Translations under genes and position numbers: made by a program
Assembly: GCA_022453515.1 (NCBI GenBank)
Contig: JAJNNY010000145.1
Span: forward strand, 1-23,992
Reading direction: 5' to 3'
From: Astrocystis sublimbata
Taxonomy: Eukaryota > Ascomycota > Sordariomycetes > Xylariales > Xylariaceae
DNA length: 23,992 nt
The notes under the pieces: model-generated
The model's input: the letters and a program-made list of their open reading frames with translations, nothing else
Database searches by the model: none
What the model was told of the DNA's origin: nothing
Shown: positions 10,533-19,206 of the stretch, in pieces
Numbering within the stretch: position 1 is the stretch's first letter
Layout: each line of letters begins with the position of its first letter

Positions 10533-10973
10533 ATGGCACCTGCTCCAGATGAACGACCTCACTATAGCGGAGCCTCACCACTTGATGGAGGAGGTGACCC
10601 TACCTCTCTAGGCGGCAACGATGCCAAGCTTTCACCTTCAGGCCTCGAGATTGGCCTCATTGTTGGCATTCTCTCCTTGGCCATCGTCAGTCTCATTTGG
10701 CTGTTCTTCTGGCGATCTCGCAGAAATCGTGCAAGACAGACGCAAGCAATCTCAGCAGCAGCCGATCCCGATCGCGACCAAGAGCTTACCGAAACAGCCC
10801 ATCCCCGCATCCCCACCCCTATATCCAAAGACGACCGTATCAGCACTGGCGACAAGGACGAGGCCACCTCCGTTGATCCCCCAACTTGTTCTTCTCGCCT
10901 TCACCTTCCCCTGTACTGGCCTCACACATCCGCATCAAAGGAACCACCAAAGGAACCCGATGGTAAGGCATAG
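10533..10973 (+). CDS. Small single-pass membrane protein of unknown function
   Basis: Encodes 146 residues from MAPAPDERPHYSG. Residues 1-37 are Pro/Gly/Ser-rich without a cleavable signal. Residues 38-60 (LEIGLIVGILSLAIVSLIW...) form one clear transmembrane helix, followed by a basic stretch RSRRNRAR and a polar tail with Ser/Thr/Pro and many Asp/Glu. The arrangement suggests a short outside N-terminus and a cytosolic tail, as in small fungal membrane or cell-wall sensor-like proteins; the family is not recognised. The end is uncertain. A GTAAGG donor at 10963 followed by a perfect TACTAAC could start an intron ending at 11001 or 11034, both moving the stop to 11048 in frame. The start is chosen by the first ATG after an A-rich leader. 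Confidence 0.6.
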   Translation: MAPAPDERPHYSGASPLDGGGDPTSLGGNDAKLSPSGLEIGLIVGILSLAIVSLIWLFFWRSRRNRARQTQAISAAADPDRDQELTETAHPRIPTPISKDDRISTGDKDEATSVDPPTCSSRLHLPLYWPHTSASKEPPKEPDGKA

Positions 10974-11048
10974 TTCCACTACTAACATGTCATCTGAGTA
11001 GTGCGGCACGCTAATCATTGTCTTGTCGTATTAGTCAAGGGGTACTGA

Positions 11049-12010
11049 TCCCAGACTGTGTCTGGCTATACCTTCTGTGTAGACACAGTAACGGGCTCTG
11101 CTGAATTCTTGGGGAACTCATCAACATGAGCTTCACCTTACATCATGTGTTATGGCTACTGCAATGGGGACTTGGGTGGACTGCGGGCTAACTGACAATA
11201 AGCCCAAACCCCATCTGAAGTCATACGCTACAGATGATTAGGCTGTATCGCATCATTATTTCGAAATTATCTGAGCAATGGGATGCACTAGATTTCCAAT
11301 CTGCGCTGGCAAAATTGAGGGATGATGAGGACAGAAACATATGTACTATTTCTGGCCGGGTTGAAACTTGGGATTGATACGATCTTTCTGACAGTTTGAC
11401 AGAGCACTGATGATTAAATGTCAACTAGTTCATCACATCGTCTCGGGTAGATGCTCCATAAGTATTACAAGAAATTCAAAACATTCCTGATGTTTCGGAC
11501 AGTTGCCTATTATTGATTCCAGATCGTGAAAACATCAATCCAACAATAGGCGCTTGAACATCTCTATTCTCTCACCGCCGCATCACTTCTTATACCGGAA
11601 TACTGGAGCAGGCATCGCTGAGATTTAAGCCTCTGCGCGTGCATATGACTGCTGACCACTGGAGCGTACCGATCATCGAAAGACCAACAATTTGGTACCT
11701 TAGTGCGACTGCAATGCAGCCTCCCGTCATATGTCCCCTGCTTGGGCGTCATTTACTTTAGGATACATATATTCCAGAACATGCACCATTTTCGGTTATC
11801 CAACGCCAATCCTGCCAATAAAGACGCATTATGTGAGACAGTGCCCTTCAACCCCTCAACTACCCCCAAGTACTCAAGACTACTATGATAGCCAGGCAAT
11901 GAATGAGATGTACTACTAGTCTAATACAGATGAGGCAGTCTGACGATGCAAGTGTCCAAATTACTGTAGTAGGGTAATATACTGCTTCCCTAGATCTTCA
12001 AGGTTCCACG
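11049..12010. other. No supported gene (right arm)
   Basis: Mirror of 399-1360. Only short conflicting frames are present, including 62 residues at 11731-11919 ending in YYDSQAMNEMYY. No domain, RNA gene or repeat was recognised. Confidence 0.5.
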
Positions 12011-12166
12011 TCAATGGGGGGATCGCCTCTCTGACGGGAAGTTGCTTTCGCCAGCTTCGCCGCTTTCAGCTTCTAATTGGTCTTCGTCACTGGATACGGA
12101 TGGGTTTAAATCGTAATCGTCACTGCCCTGTTTTAGATCACGGGACGCCCGTTGAGGTGTCGTCAT
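12011..12166 (-). CDS. Short acidic ORF, 51 aa (right copy)
   Basis: Same as 243-398. It lies 144 bp downstream of the P450 stop on the same strand. It could be an independent small gene; it is unlikely to be a P450 exon because the P450 already has a complete C-terminus. No family is recognised. Confidence 0.25.
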   Translation of the reverse strand: MTTPQRASRDLKQGSDDYDLNPSVSSDEDQLEAESGEAGESNFPSERRSPH

Positions 12167-12310
12167 GTTTGTATTTGCTGAGATGCGTCTGCTCTCCAGT
12201 AACTCTTGCTATGGAGAATTACCTTTACCCCCAGCGCATATAAACAACACACAACAACGATTTCTTTTGCCGCTGTCAGTACCTTGATACCAGGCTGCTA
12301 TCCCTGCATC

Positions 12311-14084
12311 TTAACCGACTCTTCTCTCTATGGTGGCGAACAACCCATCCTGGACAAAGAACCACAGGTTTTTCACCTGATATTTGTCGGGGTCAACAAT
12401 GGATATCTATTGCACGGAAATGTCAGTTATGTCCGTCACACGTCTCGCACATCAGGAGTCTTACATTGTAATTGGCCACCAAGAAAGCGAGGAGCTTCGT
12501 GATCTCCAGAATACCTAAATATCGACCCAAGCAAACACGCCGTCCAGCGCCAAACTTGAGGTGTTGATACCAGTATCAGCCATCAAGGAACATAACATCT
12601 AATTTAGGCATGGGACGAAGAAACTCACTGTCAGCAGACTCGCCTCGAGCTTCTTGCGATGCTCTTCTCCCCCTTCCAGCCACCTTTCGGGTCGCCACTC
12701 CTCGGCGTCCTCGCCAAAGGTGCCCTTGTGGCGATTGATAACGTAGGGGTTCGCCCCCACGGTGGTGCCCTCGGGCAAGAAATGGCCCAGCACGGTTATG
12801 CCTCCCTTTGGCACCACGCGCTCGAGGGGCAGGCTGACAGGCGGACGCATGCGGATGGCCTCGAGCACGCACGCAGAGAGATACGGCAGACCGCGTATCT
12901 CGCTGTACTCGGGGAATGGGCGCGACACCTGTGCGTCGTCCAGCTCGTCCTGGAGTTTCTGGAACAAATGGGGTCTGGCGAGGAGCTGGAACAGGGCTGT
13001 GCAGGTGAGGCTGCCCACCGAGTCGGAGCCGCCTGTGATGTTGGAGAAGACCCAGGCCGTGGGCGACCACGGGAATGTTTTCTCCGGCGTCTGCTCCTGG
13101 ATCTCGAGATAGCGCGTCAGGAAGTCCTTGGTATGTTGGGGCGCCCCTGTGTTTGCATCCATATTGCGTGCGATACCTCGTTTCTGTTTTTCCGACGTTA
13201 AATGTGCCTTTTTGTTAGAAATGAGCTTCTCAACAACTCCTAGCAGATTCAGGGACGGCGCGCGGAAGAAATTGCGCTGGACCCAGTCGCCGACGCGAGT
13301 TTTGCGCAAGAGCCCGTCGAGCTGGGGGACTTGGGTCCATGGGGCCGCGACCTGGACGAAGTCTCGGATCTCCTTGATCAAGCCGTCGACGTCTTTTCCT
13401 TCTTCGAGACATCCTTGTCGCTTGGAGAAGGCCACTGTGCTCATTACGTCGAAGGCAAAGTACCCCATCCACGAGACTAGCTCTATCACTTTTCCGTTGT
13501 TGACATATCGGCTCTCAAGTTGCTGTTGGAGCACGGCGAGGACCTCGTCTATCTGTGACTCGTGAGACAGCACGTTTTGGGCCGTGAAGAGATTAGCGAT
13601 CGGAGTTTTGAGTCGGCGGTGGATGTGCTCGTCTGGGGTGTTGAAGACGACGTGGAGAGAGCCGCCGCCGGGCGAGTAGGGCTGGAGGGCGGTATAGGAC
13701 CTAGACTTTCCTCGGGGATTCAAATGTTAGTTGAACCGCATATGCTCCGCTGCTATCCATAACCTTCTAACGAACCTTGGGAAACCCGCTTCTCGCCGGA
13801 TACACGACGGAGATGGCCTCGGGGTTGCTGAATAAGACATTCCTGGGCCCGGTGCGAATTACTTCTCCGTACTTCTCGTGTAAGTCCTGATGGATCAGGT
13901 GCCCTCTCGTCGTTCGAACCCAAAAGACGCGCTGCAATTCGTTCAGAGAAGCGATGAACGGACCGGGGATATGACTGAGGCGCTTCCATGATAGGAATAT
14001 TTGGACAACGGCGAGTGAGCACGCTATCAGGATAGCTCCGACGAATACGAAGGGTGTTCCGGTATCACGGACAATGAAAGACAT
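12311..14084 (-). CDS. Cytochrome P450 monooxygenase, pisatin-demethylase-like
   Basis: Heme-thiolate monooxygenase anchored in the ER membrane. Exons 14084-13776, 13705-12629, 12554-12465 and 12406-12311 give about 523 residues, normal for the family. Introns are 70, 74 and 58 nt with GT-AG ends and CTAAC/CTGAC-like branch sites. An N-terminal membrane segment (about 14-34) precedes the hinge IPGP. The I-helix reads GGSDSVG (about 327), the K-helix EAIR (about 385), the PERF region RPERW (about 441), and the heme loop FGAGRRVCLGR has its Cys ligand at about 470. The last exon gives VDPDKY...LWFFVQDGL. All key residues are present, so it is probably functional. A start at ATG 14117 would add 11 residues. 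The substrate is unknown. Overall similarity suggests the pisatin demethylase/benzoate hydroxylase-like group. The last exon lies within the palindrome. Confidence 0.92.
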
Positions 14085-14232
14085 CTTGCTCTGTCTGTCC
14101 GACTCTGCGCTGACCAAGCAATGCCGTAAGACCTGTGAACCTGAAAAGATCTCAGTCAGAGGACGTAGAGCTCAAGGTGACAGATGCAGTAAAGAAACAT
14201 CCGATCTCCTGTTATTACCCCGGGGCAGCACA

Positions 14233-14240
14233 AATATATA
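14233..14240 (-). promoter_or_regulatory. Possible TATA element of the P450 gene
   Basis: On the minus strand the sequence reads GGGTATATATTTG about 150 bp upstream of ATG 14084. Position and sequence suit a fungal core promoter, but there is no evidence beyond the motif. Confidence 0.35.
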
Positions 14241-14764
14241 CCCTTTTCTCTCCATCGGACAAAAGCCCTTTCTATGCCACTCCCTCCCTCCATTCACTTT
14301 CCCCCGCCTGTCCCTCGGTGGCATAACATCCCGTGGCGCAGTAAGCACACCAACATCACAATCGGACCGGACTTAAAACGGCCTAGGCGGGCGCTGCGTT
14401 TCTTACGACGCGTGGGATCTCTCCCCCGCGGCGTTTCCCTGCCGCACGCACTGGATGTGATTGGGAGAGATAGGAATGTCAGATGATCTGAGCAGCCTGG
14501 TTTGTGTCTGACGCCCTTCCTTCCTTCCTGTAGAACACACGGCGGCGCCTCAACGCACACCAATCGACTACCATCGTGCTGAGGGAACGAGTGTGACTGC
14601 CTCGGTACTTCGGGTTTCGAGGTCCAGCGCCTTGCATTGCAGCTGAAGGAATCAGAATCTAGACTCTCGCCGTCACACAATCATTGGCGGGGCAGATAAC
14701 GGCTGGGCTCCCCTAGTCGCACAAGACGGTCAGCGTTAGTCATTGATTATATAACGATGGTGTT

Positions 14765-14786
14765 GTGCCGCAACCCGCTGCGGCAC
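14765..14786. repeat. Perfect 8-bp hairpin, GC-rich
   Basis: GTGCCGCA, six-base loop, TGCGGCAC. No T-run follows, so it is not a bacterial-type terminator. The role is unknown. Confidence 0.5.
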
Positions 14787-15014
14787 GGCACGGCGAGATC
14801 GAGCTTGGCGAGGCTGCGGGATGGCGTGCGTGCGTGCGCGCTTCTTGTAGCGAGCATCCGATGGCGAAGTGGTTCGTCTGTAGATAATATTGTAATTATG
14901 TGTGTATCCCTGCTTCTGTTTGGAACTAGTTACTGCGCCGCACGGGATCGCTAGGGTTGGTGTTCTGTACCGGGTTAGGTGCGACGATGGCCTCAAGGTT
15001 TCGCTGGTTCCGTG

Positions 15015-15034
15015 ACTCGGCAAGTCTGCCGAGT
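15015..15034. repeat. Perfect 8-bp hairpin
   Basis: ACTCGGCA, four-base loop AGTC, TGCCGAGT. The role is unknown. It may be a relic of a small inverted-repeat element or chance. Confidence 0.45.
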
Positions 15035-16397
15035 TATGGAGCCCTTGTGGGTAATGGAGGCCTGAAGTAGTATTAAGTTCGCTAACTGTGAGGGAGTCAG
15101 GGTTCGTTGGATATTTTCCTAGATCTGTTTTGCAGTCTGGGTGGGTTTGTTAAAACAACTAAGGAGGTATAGAGTGGATTTGCATGTTCACATTGCATAA
15201 TACCATGTTGAAGCCATGCAAGCTTTAACGACTTAGGAAAGTTGAAAAGTCTCCCTGGTGACTTATTATAGCATCAAGAATGATCCAAGTAGCTCAAGGT
15301 TGCAGCATTCACGATTTTGCGCCAGATAATCTGACAACCTTTATGTCCTCAAATGCATGCCTTGGATGTTCTAGTTACTGAATCTTAAAGCTTATTTGGT
15401 AATATTTGTAGCATATTACATATATGGACATTCTAGGTAGTTATGAATGTATAATCACAACTTTCATGTTATTTTGCCAACACTTGCAGAGAAGTTTGTT
15501 GACAATTATGGCCAGTTAGCCTATAATAATAGGCTTCTATTCAACAACTATCAACTGGTACCCCAATTCTCTACTATTGCAACTTTGCTAAGAACCATTG
15601 TTTCCAACATAGAGAACTATTACATTGTTATCCACAAATCTAAGCTACCCTGATATGACGCAATCACAATAACCAAGCACATAATTCACCACATACACTG
15701 CGATTGCGTCCTGCCTCATATGGTGCATTTTGAACTGATTCACTACCTAGCTCCAACAGTACTGGGATGATTCTCCTATACTTACGGACAGATCCAGAAG
15801 TCTAACATACAGCATTGAGTTTTAAGTTCTGTGTCCAAGGCGATTAATTGTTGCAGTTCCAACCCAGTTTCTGTACTCTACAATCCGGCTCTGCAGTTGT
15901 GTAGACATAATAACATCAACTATACATCTGCCGATTTCTCTCAATTTTTACGTTTACGAAGTAGCATGATGGTTCAAGACTAGATTTGGATAATAAGTTG
16001 TGGGCAAGCTTTGTTCATGTCATTAAGTTCATTGCCTCTAATACTGTGTATATGCAAAAATGTATCCCTACTTGGTAGTTAATTGGTTCAACAACTAGTC
16101 AAGAAATAGAGAGCAGGGATTTGCCGGGCTGGTCCGTCCGGCAGTAGCACAGCAGGGAGGACGAAGTAAACACACAGATGTTTATTGGCCCCATTATTAG
16201 CAGGTAACACTCACATTCACTCACGCAAACAAACGGCAACCTGCTGCCTACGACCTATCTGTTTGTTCACCCACCATGTCTACGCTGGTCCTCTTCGTAG
16301 AAATTCCATCCCATATCACGATTCGCGAGAGTTGAGGCTCGCATCAATTGAGTTCAAGACACATCATCACTCATTAGCTCTGTTGCCTTGGCCCTTC

Positions 16398-18332
16398 ATG
16401 TCGCACCCGGCAGACCCAACAACCCCAGAGCCGGGGAACGGCTTGCTGGGGCGGCTCCCAGCCAACATCCGCAAGAGAATCTATATTCTTGCCGGTGCCA
16501 TCACAGATGAGACTATCCCGCTGGACCGCTATTGCCCCCTCAGAAACCATCTGCCATTTCGTGCGTCAGACCTGGTCGGTCCACCTGTCGACTGGGCCCC
16601 GACCCTGGCTCTGCTGAAGACATGTCGGCTGGTGTATACCGAAATGGCCTCCTTGATCTACTCGTCCAACCGATTCTCCACTCATGACCTCCGTCCACTT
16701 CGAAAGCTGACGCTTGCATCATCCCGATCTCTGACTGCGCTGAAAATCCAAGTGCACAGCGCTCGTTTCCCAAGTTCACTGAAGAGCGACCACTGCAATG
16801 TGCTGTACATGGGCTATAGCAGCCAAGATCTAGACAGTTCTGTCGATAGAAAGACTATTGATAATTGGGTGTGGACAGCAACCCAATTTGGTACCGGGGT
16901 CCAAGCGGGCAAACTTGACCTCTGGTTCATATGCGACGTTGACGATGTCGAGACTGCGAACCTTGTCTTGGCGCCGCTCCGTCAGTGGCCGGTGCTCAGG
17001 CGCTGCAGCATCAGGCTGAGCAACAGGAAGAACCAAGCTCTCCGCAATTTGGCCTACGTAACGTCGAGGGCTTTGATGGGGCTGTCGGACACACCACCTC
17101 CTACGTTTTTCCCATATTCGCGGCTGCCGACCGAGCTACGCTTCAAGATACTACAGTACACGGATCTTGTCACGCCCTGGACACTAGTGCAATGGTTGAT
17201 GTGCGAAGGGTTCAGTTTCAAGAACGGCCTTTGTTGCCGTGTGCGTGACCTGAAATATGATCCAAGACATCCGCGTGGATTCCGACCAGACGCTCCCCAA
17301 CCCGATGAGCCTGGCGAATTCGTATGTGGCAGCGATGGTGCTAGCTCTACCTCGGATGGCTCAGTTGACTCGGCTGGTCCGAGTGGTTCTTCGGAATATA
17401 CCATCCGCCAACAGGTATTTCGACAGAACGGGAACTCCCACGATTGGATGCACTACGAATGCCACTTCAAAAAGTGCCAAAGGTATACAAGTCTGTACCA
17501 GGGCACGGGCTGCTTCTGCAGCAGATACCACGCAGCCTACACCCCCACCTGCACTTGTTGGCAATCGCCTGTGAGCCTATTCCTAGTGAGCAAGGCGTTC
17601 AGCCGGGAGGCCATGGCCGTCTTTCTGTCCTCCAACCATTTTCAGATCTTTGAAGCCCCCGGTATTTCATTCACCAAGGAGAACCCCAAAGCACATGAAC
17701 GCCGAGCAAGGTACAAAGATATATGTCCGATCGTCGGCTTTCTCGAGGAAAGAAGGAAAGCTGGCTTGTTACACGACATCAAGTCTCTGAGCCTCAACTT
17801 CAGCCGTACCGAGTTCGAGATCTCGAACATACAGTCATCCCGACCTAGCAGACCGCTCAAGTCACAGGCGGAGTGGCGGCGCGCCGCGGAGCTCGTAAGC
17901 AGCGATACCAACCTGCGCTTTCTGGACATCTCAGCATCTCGCATGAAGGATTTTCCGGAGCTGGAAGGCTGGCGCGACTTCGACCAAGATGCCATGTTCA
18001 ACATGGCGCGGCGCATCATCGACACGTGCATCTGGCCTTTGACCGAGGCAGGACCGCCGCGGGGAGTAGGGCAGCTGAGGGTTCACCTTCACGGCATGAC
18101 TTATTACAAAAACAACCTGAGCAGAGAGCTGTGTATGTGGTATAACATCCGCACCACATATCACCGTGCCCCGCGGGAAGCGGAGAACTGCGACGTCCCG
18201 GACTACAAGGTGTTCAGCCGCGGGTTTGAGGCGAGCAAGGACGGCCATGTGCTGAAGTGGGTTGAGCAAGTGTGGATTGCGGAGGAGTTGGACAGGTTCG
18301 AAACTCATAGTGGATTGCTCAGGGACTTCTAG
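16398..18332 (+). CDS. F-box-like protein, intronless, 644 aa
   Basis: F-box proteins connect targets to SCF ubiquitin ligases through Skp1; in fungi many are large divergent families. The first in-frame ATG (MSHPADPTTPEPG) is chosen; the frame is open for 71 codons upstream without ATG. Residues about 20-100 read LPANIRKRIYILAG...LLKTCRLVYTEMASLIYSSNRF, the usual fungal F-box-like pattern. A second such unit begins at about 243 (LPTELRFKILQYTD) and is completed at about 391-418 (SLFLVSKAFSREAMAVFLSS), split by a Ser/Gly-rich linker (about 310-335) and a Cys-rich stretch (about 350-390, including CFC and CTC). The C-terminal third (about 430-640) has no recognised domain. No break or odd codon use was seen. 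The substrate is unknown. Confidence 0.75.
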   Translation: MSHPADPTTPEPGNGLLGRLPANIRKRIYILAGAITDETIPLDRYCPLRNHLPFRASDLVGPPVDWAPTLALLKTCRLVYTEMASLIYSSNRFSTHDLRPLRKLTLASSRSLTALKIQVHSARFPSSLKSDHCNVLYMGYSSQDLDSSVDRKTIDNWVWTATQFGTGVQAGKLDLWFICDVDDVETANLVLAPLRQWPVLRRCSIRLSNRKNQALRNLAYVTSRALMGLSDTPPPTFFPYSRLPTELRFKILQYTDLVTPWTLVQWLMCEGFSFKNGLCCRVRDLKYDPRHPRGFRPDAPQPDEPGEFVCGSDGASSTSDGSVDSAGPSGSSEYTIRQQVFRQNGNSHDWMHYECHFKKCQRYTSLYQGTGCFCSRYHAAYTPTCTCWQSPVSLFLVSKAFSREAMAVFLSSNHFQIFEAPGISFTKENPKAHERRARYKDICPIVGFLEERRKAGLLHDIKSLSLNFSRTEFEISNIQSSRPSRPLKSQAEWRRAAELVSSDTNLRFLDISASRMKDFPELEGWRDFDQDAMFNMARRIIDTCIWPLTEAGPPRGVGQLRVHLHGMTYYKNNLSRELCMWYNIRTTYHRAPREAENCDVPDYKVFSRGFEASKDGHVLKWVEQVWIAEELDRFETHSGLLRDF

Positions 18333-19206
18333 CGATGCAGCAGCACGGCAACAGCGGGACGAGTGTAGGAGTAGGCATGTAAGATATGGCCATCGTCTGG
18401 CTAGGAATAGATAGGGACTCGGCGAACGGGTCCTGAGAAGTCACGATGAAAGTCACAATCAGATCTCAATGCACCTGAGGTTGGTGCTTTCTCTAATTGT
18501 GCTGTATGTAGTCACTTGAACTAGGTTCCAAGGTTGGCAGTACAGAGTCCAATAGAATAATGGTTCCTCATATAGACTAGAATATGCTGAATATTTGACC
18601 ACCAGTGAAGTGACAAGGCTTCACATAGGCATGTTGCACGCAGGTGCTATTTCGCGTTCGCGTCAGGATGTAAACGATGAGGTATGACGTAAATTTGGCC
18701 TGCAGGCCACAATCACAATTGCTATCGCGCTCGTCGCGCTAACTGAGCTGTCTATATAGGGATGGCGGGGTCGCGGGATGGCGGGATGGCGGGGTAGAAA
18801 AGTAGCTGATGGTTGGCTTTATTTTTATTTTTTTTTATTTTTTACATTTGACACGGATATCAGAAATCGTTTTCAATGGGACCTCTCTTGTAAGTATTCA
18901 TTTTGTAATTGGGTCTGTAGTATTCTTCTCCAATGAAGACGATCTGAAAGCCGAGACATGGCAATTGAAAGTAAAACAAAATAAAAAACCCTAGCGAGCC
19001 TAGAACGGGAAAATACCCCTCACCCCCGACTTATGCATAAAGCTGAGCAGTAGCGCCCCGGCAGCTGCAACTAGGCCTCGCAGCGGCTCCATTTTGCTGC
19101 AGGTGCAGTAATGTGGGAGTCTGGATTTGCTGAAAGCGCACTTGGGCAGGGTAATCTCGCGAAGGGCAGCAATTCGAATGAGGGGTGAGTCACTTTGGAG
19201 TACCGA
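18333..19206. other. Intergenic region upstream of HTS1
   Basis: Contains the F-box gene 3' region, a G-rich direct repeat (18759-18794), a poly-T/AT stretch (about 18818-18846) and the HTS1 promoter. No coding sequence is supported. The 61-residue frame at 18809-18994 is a low-complexity translation of the T-rich tract. Confidence 0.55.
18759..18794 (+). repeat. G-rich minisatellite
   Basis: Short tandem repetition of a GGGATGGC/GGGGTCGC-type 8-mer, with at least four runs of three or four Gs in 36 bases. It could form a G-quadruplex on the plus strand. It lies about 430 bp upstream of the HTS1 start. Confidence 0.6.

Larger units (their letters stand above)
6611..12408 (-). repeat. Right arm of giant palindrome
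   Basis: This arm is the reverse complement of 1-5798. Its outer edge, base 12408, falls two bases inside the acceptor AG of the last P450 intron, so the P450 gene crosses from unique sequence into this arm without a break. That continuity suggests the right arm is the original chromosomal sequence and the left arm is the copy, if only one is real. GC content is ordinary except toward the axis. Confidence 0.97.
14241..16397. other. Gene-poor region between P450 and F-box-like gene
   Basis: No convincing coding sequence. The first part (to about 15050) is GC-rich and holds two perfect short hairpins, listed separately. The second part (about 15100-16150) is moderately AT-rich, with short frames only, one of 68 residues at 15447-15653 that has no recognisable motif. 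A 9-bp inverted repeat (GACGCAATC at 15657-15665, GATTGCGTC at 15702-15710) lies in it. From 16185 the F-box frame is already open but contains no ATG until 16398. Confidence 0.5.

Noticed and set aside
10562..10867. 101-codon minus-strand frame opposite the membrane-protein gene
   Set aside because: Antisense to a frame with a clear transmembrane helix. Its own translation has no domain.
12206..12502. 98-codon plus-strand frame crossing the palindrome edge
   Set aside because: Antisense to P450 exons 3 and 4 and the intron between them.
12659..13201. 180-codon plus-strand frame opposite the P450
   Set aside because: It is antisense to conserved P450 coding sequence with I-helix, EAIR and RPERW motifs. 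It is a by-product of GC-rich codon use.
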